DNA of 64,000 nucleotides from a cf. Phormidesmis sp. LEGE 11477 (GTDB lineage: Bacteria > Cyanobacteriota > Cyanobacteriia > Phormidesmidales > Phormidesmidaceae). The notes under the pieces were generated by a model. That model saw only the letters and a list, made by a program, of their open reading frames with translations. It did not search any database and was not told the origin of the DNA. The stretch spans positions 1-64,000 of the forward strand of contig NZ_JADEXO010000017.1 of NCBI RefSeq assembly GCF_015207105.1, in the 5' to 3' direction. Within the stretch, counting starts at the first letter, position 1; every line of letters starts with the position of its first letter. Shown piece after piece: positions 1 through 7,456 of the stretch. The position numbers and the translations under genes were made by a program.

Positions 1-1316
1 GGGCTTGAGGGTGCTGGCGTCTCTGGTGGAACGGTAGATGGTGAGCCAGGGAGATTGAGCAGTGAGGCGGGTGCTGGCGTTTCTGTTTCTGGTGTTGGAG
101 CGTCTGGTGTCGGAGTGCTTGTTGTTGGAGTGATGGGCGTGGATGGCCCTGACTCGGTCGCAGGCTCTGTCAAATTCTCCTCAACTAAAGAGTTGCTAAC
201 TTCACTTTGATGGGTAGTGTCAGTCTCTGAATCGTTAGCATCTGAGGTTCCAGTATTCAGGTTTTCAGGGTCTTGGTCTTGAGTGTCTGAATCTCCAGTC
301 TCTAAATCTTCAGTATTTATAGAGTCAGTGTCAGAATCAATATCTTGGTCTATGGCATCTTGACTAGCGTCTTGACTTGTAGCCGACGATCGAGTGGTTG
401 GCGGCGCAGTCTGATCGGGCGAAATATCTCGAACCTGCTGACCTACGGGTAGCTCTACCGCGCGAATCTCACCCGCCTGCTCGGCCTCTTCAGACTGCTC
501 AGAATCATCGATCACATAGACTACATCCACCGAGATCTGACCGCCTAGCCCCATCGGATCTTGAAAGCGCCAGTTCCTTCTGGCTTCTTCTAAAGCCGCT
601 TGATCAAAGGCCGCATTGCCGCTAGACACTTCAATCTCTGCTGAAATGACTCTACCGTTCGTATCAAAGATCGCGTTGATCACAGGCTGGCCTTCAACTT
701 TCTCTCGGCGAGCCGTCATTGGGTAGTCTGGCAAAGTGCAAGGGTTACAGCTCACTACACGGGAGGACGGTGCTCGGCGAGCGGCTAAGGAAATCTCTTC
801 TACCGGAGCGCGGGGTCTGCTCGGGGGCGCTTGCGGCGGGGGCAGATTAATGTGATCGCCTGTTACCGGCTCACCCGAACCCGGCACCAGACCCACAGCA
901 GTAGAGTCTCCGACCGCGCCTTCCCCATCGATCTCTCCATTTTCAGTTGCGATCGCTGGGGCCGCCGCCACCGTATCGGCAGCAGCGACCTCAGGCGTGG
1001 GGACTGGCTCCGCGTTGGTTGCCAGCGGCGCGGCAGACGGTCTTGATGCAGAGGCCGCTGGCTCCGGCTCTGGTTCGGGCGGCTCCGGCTCTGGTTCGTC
1101 AGGTGCTTGCTGTACCAGCTCCTCTTCTACTATGATCTCAACCGGCACAGCCGTTACCTGGGGATCATCAGTGGGCGCACCAGAAATCATCCGAGAGATG
1201 AACGGCAAAGAGAAAAAATGAACGCCACCAGCCACCAGCGCTCCCACACCGAGAACACGCCACATGATGCGGATTTCTCGACGATATTGTTCAAATGTAT
1301 CTTTAGAAAATCCCAC
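1..1316 (-). CDS. tonB: TonB-family energy transducer, partial (C-terminus off left edge)
   Basis: Partial gene of 438 visible codons, open to the window edge. I see a short cytoplasmic N-terminus and one membrane segment at about residues 18-41 (VLGVGALVAGGVHFF). An acidic Glu-Pro repeat follows at about 70-84, then a TonB C-terminal-type domain at about 189-254 (DYPMTARREKVEGQPVI, later NWRFQDP). TonB proteins span the periplasm and pass energy from the ExbB/ExbD proton channel to outer-membrane receptors. The divergent exbB and exbD genes next door support this. The start is a GTG at 1316, chosen because GAGG lies 7 bases upstream and the frame includes the whole signal-anchor; an in-frame ATG at 1265 is the alternative. 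Odd feature: the TonB domain normally ends the protein, but here at least 180 more residues follow, first Asp/Ser/Thr-rich and then Pro/Thr-rich. Confidence 0.85.
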   Translation of the reverse strand, partial: MGFSKDTFEQYRREIRIMWRVLGVGALVAGGVHFFSLPFISRMISGAPTDDPQVTAVPVEIIVEEELVQQAPDEPEPEPPEPEPEPAASASRPSAAPLATNAEPVPTPEVAAADTVAAAPAIATENGEIDGEGAVGDSTAVGLVPGSGEPVTGDHINLPPPQAPPSRPRAPVEEISLAARRAPSSRVVSCNPCTLPDYPMTARREKVEGQPVINAIFDTNGRVISAEIEVSSGNAAFDQAALEEARRNWRFQDPMGLGGQISVDVVYVIDDSEQSEEAEQAGEIRAVELPVGQQVRDISPDQTAPPTTRSSATSQDASQDAIDQDIDSDTDSINTEDLETGDSDTQDQDPENLNTGTSDANDSETDTTHQSEVSNSLVEENLTEPATESGPSTPITPTTSTPTPDAPTPETETPAPASLLNLPGSPSTVPPETPAPSS

Positions 1317-1323
1317 TAAAAAA

Positions 1324-1327
1324 CCTC
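1324..1327 (-). promoter_or_regulatory. Ribosome binding site of the tonB-like gene
   Basis: GAGG on the minus strand, 7 bases before the GTG at 1316. It is the reason for preferring the GTG over the internal ATG at 1265. Confidence 0.45.
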
Positions 1328-1709
1328 ACTGAACATTGGCTTACCCTCTGCTCACAACAGAAATACGGTCACCGGGCTCAAGCTTGCTATGCCAAAGTTT
1401 CTGATTTCTCCACCGCTCATGTAGCTTATCAGTAATTCCTCCTGATTAGATACTATCAATTAAGGAAGTTAGTATAAAAATGAAGCTACCTCTATGTATC
1501 TATTTATTTAATGTACCGACTCAGTACTGATAGAGAAGGAATAGAGCTTGAATAAACCGCTTGATGGTTAAAGGTTCTCAGCCGCTGCCCACGCACTAAG
1601 CTTAGATAGCTTTGGTAAAGCGGGTCTTTCAGATAGGCGTTTAAGCGCGAGAATTGCGGCTGGCAACGCTTTCTACTTGACAATAAATTTCATTTACAGA
1701 TAAGCTAAC

Positions 1710-1728
1710 AGGACTATAAAATTGTCCT
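1710..1728. promoter_or_regulatory. Short inverted repeat, possible operator upstream of exbB
   Basis: AGGAC at 1710-1714 and GTCCT at 1724-1728 flank a nine-base A/T-rich centre containing TATAAAA. It lies about 100 bases before exbB and just downstream of the TTGACA candidate. The arms are only five bases, so this may be chance. It does not look like a classical Fur box. Confidence 0.2.
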
Positions 1729-1744
1729 AGTGTTGAGAATAACT

Positions 1745-1777
1745 CAGTGTGCGCTGCTCAACAGTGTGCGCTGCTCA
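1745..1777. repeat. Tandem direct repeat, 2 x 16 bp, period 17
   Basis: CAGTGTGCGCTGCTCA occurs at 1745-1760 and again, without mismatch, at 1762-1777, separated by one base. It lies 51 bases before the exbB start, so it would probably be in the 5' leader of the exbBD message or overlap its promoter. Its function is unknown; a simple slippage duplication or a paired protein-binding site are both possible. Confidence 0.8.
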
Positions 1778-1828
1778 TCGCTGGGGTGGCCCTTCCCCCA
1801 TTACTAGTATCATAGGACTAGATTATCG

Positions 1829-2488
1829 ATGTCTACGAGTGAAATGTTTGCTGCGGGTGGCATCGTCATGTGGCCCCTGCTTTTGTTTTCGGTGCTAGTT
1901 CTGATTCTAGCGATTGAGCGAGCTGTCTTTTGGAGCCGTATTAGAAGGCGGCAGCGTTCGCTAATCAAGCGGGCGCTAGTGCTGTACGAAGAAAGACCTG
2001 GAGATGCGATCGCCTTGCTCAAAAAGAGCTTGAACTTTCCAATCGCTCGGGTCTTCTTAGAGGCACTAGAAGTTAAAAACGCCTCTCCTAATCAGTTTCG
2101 ACTGGCCTTAGAAGGCGCTACGCATGGAGAAATTCCGCTGCTCAAGCGATTTTCAAGTGTGTTTCAAACGGTCATTGCGATCGCCCCCTTACTAGGTCTG
2201 CTAGGCACTATCTTGGGCCTAATTAGATCGTTTGCGGCGGTTCGCATTGGCGAGATGGGCGCTGATGCGTCTCAGGTGACAGGCGGTATTAGCGAAGCTT
2301 TGGTCTCTACGGCAGCGGGTATGGTGGTTGCCATCTTTGCTCTAGCCGCTTTCAACATATTCAGGTCGTGCTATCGTCGTCAGCTCTCTCTTTTACAAGA
2401 ATATAGCAGCCAGCTAGAGATTCTGTACGAGCGCCATAACAGTTACCACTATTCAAAAGAGTCGGCCTATGCGTCTGTTCAACGATGA
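1829..2488 (+). CDS. exbB: ExbB/TolQ/MotA-family proton channel subunit
   Basis: This 219-residue inner-membrane protein is the expected size for ExbB/TolQ. Three membrane segments are visible: about 8-37 (GGIVMWPLLLFSVLVLILAI), about 110-137 (APLLGLLGTILGLI, the conserved proline/glycine-rich helix) and about 150-177 (ALVSTAAGMVVAIFALAAFN). With ExbD it forms the proton-driven motor that energises TonB. The ATG at 1829 is the natural start, since the first helix follows directly. A weak AGGA lies about 11 bases upstream. The gene overlaps exbD by 20 bases, which implies translational coupling, and the divergent TonB-like gene completes the set. TolQ is the alternative name within the same family; the adjacent TonB-like protein favours ExbB. 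Confidence 0.9.
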   Translation: MSTSEMFAAGGIVMWPLLLFSVLVLILAIERAVFWSRIRRRQRSLIKRALVLYEERPGDAIALLKKSLNFPIARVFLEALEVKNASPNQFRLALEGATHGEIPLLKRFSSVFQTVIAIAPLLGLLGTILGLIRSFAAVRIGEMGADASQVTGGISEALVSTAAGMVVAIFALAAFNIFRSCYRRQLSLLQEYSSQLEILYERHNSYHYSKESAYASVQR

Positions 2489-2879
2489 CCTAGAAGAAGA
2501 AGTCTCAGTTAATATTCTGCCGATGATAGACGTTATCTTTGCGATATTGTCTTACTTCATTATTTCCTCTCTCTTTTTGACTCGGGCTGATGGTCTACCG
2601 ATCAATCTTCCCAACGCCCAGACCTCTCAGCAGCAGCCTGATGCTAACTTCACCATCTCAGTAGACGCAGACGGCCAGGTTACTCTCAATCAGTCGCCTA
2701 TTCAAATCTCAGAGATTCAGAGCGTCATCGAAGAGCAGCTCGATCCTGAACAGGCTGCTGTTGTCACCATTCGTGCAGACGAAGCGGCTTCTCATGGAGA
2801 AGTGGTTGGGGTAATGGACGAAGTGAGGCAGATTGAAGATGCGAGGTTGGCGATCGCCACTCGCCCCGGCGATCGCTAG
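2469..2879 (+). CDS. exbD: ExbD/TolR-family biopolymer transport protein
   Basis: This 136-residue protein has a short cytoplasmic N-terminus and one membrane helix at about residues 18-38. The helix carries the conserved aspartate of the proton path (PMIDVIFAILSYFII). A periplasmic domain of about 95 residues follows, as in ExbD/TolR. It works with ExbB in the proton-driven complex. The ATG lies inside exbB (20-base overlap), consistent with coupled translation. A HIP1 site overlaps the stop codon (2869-2876). No clear hairpin terminator follows, so read-through toward the biosynthetic cluster cannot be excluded. Confidence 0.9.
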   Translation: MRLFNDDLEEEVSVNILPMIDVIFAILSYFIISSLFLTRADGLPINLPNAQTSQQQPDANFTISVDADGQVTLNQSPIQISEIQSVIEEQLDPEQAAVVTIRADEAASHGEVVGVMDEVRQIEDARLAIATRPGDR

Positions 2880-3337
2880 CACCTCATATCATGATGGGTT
2901 TTGACGGCTTCAGAATTATTTAATATTTCAGCATAGGCTAGATGATAGGTCGAAGCCGCGCCGTACTTACATCTGTGACCTCAGAGAAACTACTGAGAAA
3001 AACGATCAAAATAGGGGTGAATGGGTCTATACTTATTGACAACGATTACTAATTAACTTCGTGGGTCAGAAAGCGCATTCTCGTAGCTCACGAAATTTTG
3101 CCCCTTCTCAGCAGACAACGCCTTTGGTGGACAGGCTGCTCAGATGGAGATATTTATCTGTGGAATACGTCTTTTCCTCCGAAAGACTTTCTCTTTTGCC
3201 AAAGGGCTTTCTTTTTCAGAATGTTTGTGAACCACTCAACTATCGACAGCTCACGAAAAGGTCATGAACGAGGTATTGACAACCATTCTCTGTGGCAACA
3301 ACCTCTGGGGCAAAGTGCAGGTTGGCCCTTAGTACAA
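2880..3337. other. Intergenic leader before the NRPS/PKS cluster
   Basis: About 340-460 bases depending on the true start of the FAAL gene. This is the likely promoter region of the whole assembly line. A TATACT at 3028-3033 is a good -10 candidate without a matching -35. TTGACG at 2901-2906 with TATTTC 17 bases later is another weak candidate. TTGACA at 3036-3041 has no -10 at a suitable distance. A small stem CTCAG/CTGAG (2980-2984 and 2993-2997) has no T-run and is not a convincing terminator. The reading frame of the next gene is open from 3098, but the encoded residues look non-coding. Confidence 0.45.
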
Positions 3338-6300
3338 ATGAGCACTCAGGGGAGCACTCAGGCAGCGACACCACTTTTGGACAGGCTCTACTGGCGCGCC
3401 GCTCACCAGCCTGAACGGATTGCCTATCAGTTCTTAGCCGATCAGCCTGCTGCTGTTGCTCAGTCAGATCTAACGGTTTGGACGTACCGAGACTTATTTT
3501 TGCAGACTCAGCAGGTTGCTCAGTCAATTTTGACAGTATTTGGTGAGAAGTGCGGTGAGAATACTGTTGAGGATGCCTCAGGTCAGGATGCTTTAGCCCG
3601 GCAAGTTCTACTGGTGTACCCGCCGGGGTTAGAGCTGGTTGCAGCGTTTTTGGGATGCCTGTCGGCAGGGATGGTCGCGATTCCTGTTCCCCCACCGCGT
3701 CGGCACGAAAGCCGATCACGCTGGCAGCACATTCTTTCTGATGCGAAGGTTGACAGCATCTTAACCACTCAGTCACTATCCGATGAGCTAGCACCTTTGA
3801 TTCAAGCTGCCTGTGGGCAAAAGCAGGCAGCTTCTATTGGATGGATTATTACAGATGCCCAGACAATTACTAAGCCAACGTCAAAAATAGCAAAAGATAC
3901 GCTGCATACGCCTCTAGAACAGAAGGATTTAGAGAAGAAAGATCTAGAACAGAAAACAAGCAACCCGGCAGACGTTGCCTTTTTACAGTACACGTCTGGC
4001 TCTACCAGTCAGCCTAAAGGCGTGATGGTGACGCATGGAAATCTGGCGCACAATTTACAGCAGATACAGCAAGCCTTTGGCCATAGTGAGCAAACTCGCT
4101 GCGTCATTTGGCTGCCGCCGTATCACGATATGGGACTGATTGGCGGCATATTGCAGCCCCTCTACGGGGGATATCCGGTGACGCTGATGTCGCCTGCTTC
4201 TTTCTTGCGGCGACCGGCGCGATGGTTAGAGGCAATCTCTCACTTTGGCGGCACGACCAGCGGCGGGCCAAACTTTGCCTACGACTACTGCGTTCAAAAG
4301 ATTTCACCCGCCGATCGGCACAAGCTAGATCTTTCCACGTGGCAGGTTGCCTTTACTGGCGCTGAACCTGTGCGATCGCAGACGCTTCGGCGCTTTACTA
4401 CCGCTTTCTCTGGCTGTGGATTTAGAGCCTCTGCTTTCTATCCCTGCTATGGGCTAGCTGAGGCGACTTTGTTGGTCTCGGGCGGATTGCCTACGACTGC
4501 GCCTAATGTTGTTACGCTTGATCGTCAGGCACTCCTCGGCAACCAGGCTGTAGACGTTGAGCGGGTTTCCGATTCGTTCGAGGCGACAGAAGACGCTGAT
4601 AGAAAGGCATTGGTTAGCTGTGGTAAGGCTGTAGATCAACAGATTAGAATTGTTGATCCCCAAACAGGTATTGCTTGCAAAGAGAAAGAAATTGGCGAAA
4701 TTTGGCTGACGGGTGAGAGCGTTGCTGCGGGCTATTGGAATCGGGAGAGAGAAACGCAGCAGGTTTTTCAAGCTACGCTACCAGACAGCGATCTTTTGTT
4801 CCTAAAAACAGGCGATCTAGGTCTTCTTTTTCGAGATGAACTGTTCGTCACCGGACGGCTGAAAGATTTAATCGTTATACGCGGTCAGAATTACTACCCT
4901 CAAGATATAGAGCAGGTTGTTCAATCAGCTCATGCTGGCTTTGCTTCAGTAAGCGCGGCCTTCAGCCTAGTAGAAGACGGTAAAGAGAAGCTGATCGTCG
5001 CGCAAGAGGTGACACGATCGGTAGTGCGATCGCTTCGCAAAGGAACAATAAAATCGGCTGATATGATGGCCGCTATTCGCGCCGCCGTCTCGAACGAGTT
5101 TGGCATTCAAGTCGGCGCGATCGCCCTGCTTAAACCAGGTAGAATTCCTAGAACCACTAGCGGCAAAGTGCAGCGACACCGCTGTAAAGCGCTGTTTGAG
5201 TCGGATGAATGGGACGCGATCGCTCAAGATGGGCAAGTACAAAGCGGACAAAAGCAAGAACAAGAGATAGCGCATTCGGCAGACAGCGAAAAAGAGCAGA
5301 AAACTGTCGCCGAACTGCTGAGCTGGCTAAGAGACTACGCGCATGAGCAGATTGACTCTCGGCAGATGGACGAACGCCGCTGTCTCAACCCTGGCCTGAT
5401 CCTAGACTTTGGCAACAAAGGATTACTCGGCATGCAGGTGCCCGAAGCCTATGGCGGACTGGGGCTAGGGCATCAGGCGACGCTCGATATTATTCAGCAG
5501 CTCGGCGCAATTGATCTGACGCTGGCGCTCTTTGTGGGGTTGAACAACGTACTCGGCATTCGCCCGATCCTGCGCTACGGCTCAGACGAACTTAAGGCAA
5601 AATGGCTGCCCAAATTAGCCACTGGCCGCGAGCTAGCCGCCTTTGCCCTGACCGAAGCAGGCGCTGGCTCTCATCCGGTTGGCATAGCGGCTCAGGCACT
5701 GCCGACTGCAGCGGGCTGGCAGCTTCAAGGAGAGAAAATTTGGAGCGGTTCAGCGGCGTGGGCTGGCATTATCAATGTGTTTGTTCAACAGGTTGATGAT
5801 GCCGGTCGTCCGCTGGGGATTACGGGCTTCGCGGTAGAGAAAGGAACGCCTGGGCTGAAGCAAGGGCCAGAGGCGCTGACCATGGGCATGCGGGGCATGG
5901 TGCAAAACACGGTGCTTCTAAATCAGGTGCCAGTAAAAGATTCACAGCGACTAGGAGAGACTGGTGCGGGAATGAGCGTGGCGCAAGATGCAATGCGCTA
6001 TGGACGACTGGCGATCGCAGCCGCCTGCGCGGGTGGAATGAAGCGCTGCGCTCAGCTGATGCTGCGCTATGCCCAGCGACGACAGATTTCTACCGGGCGG
6101 CTGATTGATAATCCGGTGATGCTGACCCGGCTAAACTGGCTAAGTCAGGCCACAGCAATGGTGGAAAGCCTGGTGACGCTAATGGCGACTCGACTCGATC
6201 GATCGCTATCGGTGCCAGAAGATCTCTACGCCGCTTGTAAAATCATCGCCCCAGAGCTCTACTGGCAGGCGACTGACGACTTGGTGCAGTCGCTGGGCGG

Positions 6301-7456
6301 GCGAGGATATATAGAAACAAACCTAGCACCGCAGATGATGCGAGATGCAAGAGTGCTGCGGGTGTTTGAAGGGCCGACAGAGGCGATCGCGATGCATTTA
6401 GGTGCTCGAACGATGGCTCAGTCTAACCATCTCCAGGCGTTCTGGACGGATATTGAACAAACAGAAGTTGGCCAGCGACTGTCTGATGCAATCTTGCCGC
6501 TAAATACCGCTCGTCAATCGTCGAGTCACTCAGAACAACAATCAAAACAACGAGTAGAACAACAAATAGAACGAGGAATAGAGCAGCGAACAGAGCGGCA
6601 AATGAGCCAGTATCAGGTAGGGCAAATTACGGCTTGGGCCATCGGCGTAGCTGCGTTGAAGCATACCCAGGCACCGCACGCATCGATTGCCTGGGGCGAA
6701 CAGCAGCTCGATCAACAAATTGAGCAGGCTTTGCGACTCAGCGCTGATCAAACCACGGCACTGAGCGCTGAACAAATCGCTCGACGAATTGAGGACTATC
6801 AGGCAAACATTGGCTGCGTAGATCCTTTGGCAGCAGTGGCTGGGCTAGACGAGTGGCTGCAACCTGATCCTTCTGGTTCTTTTGGAGATCATCTAGGCGA
6901 TCAGCGCTTTCAGGCTGAAAGTCAGCTGCAAAATTCTGTTCTATCTCATGTAGGTTCTAGCGCGGGTTCTGAGGCGATCGCAAAACCCACCGTCAGCCGC
7001 GCCGCTGCCCAGCCAGAAAAACAATTAACCCAGTGGATAGTTGCATGGATGGCAGCGCAGCTTGGAATTGAACAAACTCAAATCGACCCAGATAGAGCCT
7101 TTGCCGACTATGGATTAGACTCGGTAATGGCGGTTGAACTCGCAGAAGCTCTTACTCAGCATCTAAAGCTCGCAGCGCCACTAGAAGCGACTTTGGCTTG
7201 GCACTTTCCAACCCTCTCAGCGATGGTAACTCACCTGATAGCTGTGGCATCGCCCAAGAAAGAGATATTGAAAAAACAGCCAGAAGAACAGTCGAAACAG
7301 ATAGCAGAGAAAGACTCTGAAAAGAGCGCGCTTCTAGAGAGAAAACCGCTGGCGATCGCAGGCGACCATACAGCCGAGCTCAGTCAGCTTTCAGAAGCCG
7401 AGCTAGCCGCCACACTTTCAGCCGAACTAGCCGCCGCTAAGGGAGGCAACCCATGA
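3338..7456 (+). CDS. Starter enzyme: FAAL - acyl-CoA dehydrogenase - ACP
   Basis: Loads the lipid starter of the assembly line. Residues from the ATG at 3338 (1372 aa): a fatty acyl-AMP ligase at about 1-615, with the adenylate-forming motif YTSGSTSQPKGVMVTH and the C-terminal TTSGKVQRHRC; an acyl-CoA dehydrogenase at about 660-1035 (VPEAYGGLGLG, FALTEAGAGSHP, and FEGPTEAIAMH, whose Glu fits the catalytic base); and an ACP at about 1229-1300 with its pantetheine Ser in GLDSVMAVEL. The Leu/Ala/Glu-rich tail resembles a docking helix. FAALs activate fatty acids as AMP esters and pass them to an ACP; the ACAD probably makes the acyl-ACP alpha,beta-unsaturated (inference). Start: the frame opens at TTG 3098 with another ATG at 3221. 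Neither has a good ribosome site, and family homology begins only at about 3370, so 3338 is preferred. Overlaps the next gene by 4 bases (ATGA). Confidence 0.88.
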   Translation: MSTQGSTQAATPLLDRLYWRAAHQPERIAYQFLADQPAAVAQSDLTVWTYRDLFLQTQQVAQSILTVFGEKCGENTVEDASGQDALARQVLLVYPPGLELVAAFLGCLSAGMVAIPVPPPRRHESRSRWQHILSDAKVDSILTTQSLSDELAPLIQAACGQKQAASIGWIITDAQTITKPTSKIAKDTLHTPLEQKDLEKKDLEQKTSNPADVAFLQYTSGSTSQPKGVMVTHGNLAHNLQQIQQAFGHSEQTRCVIWLPPYHDMGLIGGILQPLYGGYPVTLMSPASFLRRPARWLEAISHFGGTTSGGPNFAYDYCVQKISPADRHKLDLSTWQVAFTGAEPVRSQTLRRFTTAFSGCGFRASAFYPCYGLAEATLLVSGGLPTTAPNVVTLDRQALLGNQAVDVERVSDSFEATEDADRKALVSCGKAVDQQIRIVDPQTGIACKEKEIGEIWLTGESVAAGYWNRERETQQVFQATLPDSDLLFLKTGDLGLLFRDELFVTGRLKDLIVIRGQNYYPQDIEQVVQSAHAGFASVSAAFSLVEDGKEKLIVAQEVTRSVVRSLRKGTIKSADMMAAIRAAVSNEFGIQVGAIALLKPGRIPRTTSGKVQRHRCKALFESDEWDAIAQDGQVQSGQKQEQEIAHSADSEKEQKTVAELLSWLRDYAHEQIDSRQMDERRCLNPGLILDFGNKGLLGMQVPEAYGGLGLGHQATLDIIQQLGAIDLTLALFVGLNNVLGIRPILRYGSDELKAKWLPKLATGRELAAFALTEAGAGSHPVGIAAQALPTAAGWQLQGEKIWSGSAAWAGIINVFVQQVDDAGRPLGITGFAVEKGTPGLKQGPEALTMGMRGMVQNTVLLNQVPVKDSQRLGETGAGMSVAQDAMRYGRLAIAAACAGGMKRCAQLMLRYAQRRQISTGRLIDNPVMLTRLNWLSQATAMVESLVTLMATRLDRSLSVPEDLYAACKIIAPELYWQATDDLVQSLGGRGYIETNLAPQMMRDARVLRVFEGPTEAIAMHLGARTMAQSNHLQAFWTDIEQTEVGQRLSDAILPLNTARQSSSHSEQQSKQRVEQQIERGIEQRTERQMSQYQVGQITAWAIGVAALKHTQAPHASIAWGEQQLDQQIEQALRLSADQTTALSAEQIARRIEDYQANIGCVDPLAAVAGLDEWLQPDPSGSFGDHLGDQRFQAESQLQNSVLSHVGSSAGSEAIAKPTVSRAAAQPEKQLTQWIVAWMAAQLGIEQTQIDPDRAFADYGLDSVMAVELAEALTQHLKLAAPLEATLAWHFPTLSAMVTHLIAVASPKKEILKKQPEEQSKQIAEKDSEKSALLERKPLAIAGDHTAELSQLSEAELAATLSAELAAAKGGNP

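Larger units (their letters stand above)
1317..1828. other. Divergent intergenic region between the tonB-like gene and exbB
   Basis: This 512-base stretch has no convincing gene and should hold promoters for both directions. On the plus strand a TTGACA at 1677-1682 is a possible -35 box, but the matching -10 (TAAGCT at 1701-1706) is poor. On the minus strand TATACT in 1470-1476 could be a -10 for the tonB-like gene, without a good -35. Other structures are a perfect palindrome TCAGTACTGA at 1521-1530, six-base inverted arms ATACTA/TAGTAT at 1450-1455 and 1470-1475, the AGGAC/GTCCT repeat and the tandem repeat listed separately. An AGGAGG on the minus strand near 1437-1442 has no start codon at a normal distance. 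Confidence 0.5.

Noticed and set aside
398-1319. Several short plus-strand reading frames, including one with Gly/Ser repeats (997-1221)
   Set aside because: They are antisense shadows of the TonB-like gene; the Gly/Ser repeats are the complement of its Glu-Pro codons.
1375-1442. A 22-codon minus-strand frame preceded by AGGAGG as a leader peptide of the tonB-like gene
   Set aside because: The ribosome site is about 17 bases from the ATG, too far, and the peptide has no notable features.
1810-2022. Minus-strand reading frame over the start of exbB
   Set aside because: Lies opposite a clear membrane protein gene and has no recognisable features.
2980-3002. CTCAG/CTGAG stem as a terminator after exbD
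   Set aside because: Five-base stem followed by A residues, not T, on the coding strand.
3036-3059. A/T-rich TTGACAACGATTACTAATTAA as a Fur box or promoter
   Set aside because: Too poor a match to the Fur consensus, and no -10 box lies at a proper distance from the TTGACA.
3061-3267. Short reading frame ahead of the FAAL gene
   Set aside because: Residue composition looks random and no ribosome site is present; it overlaps the uncertain leader of the real gene.
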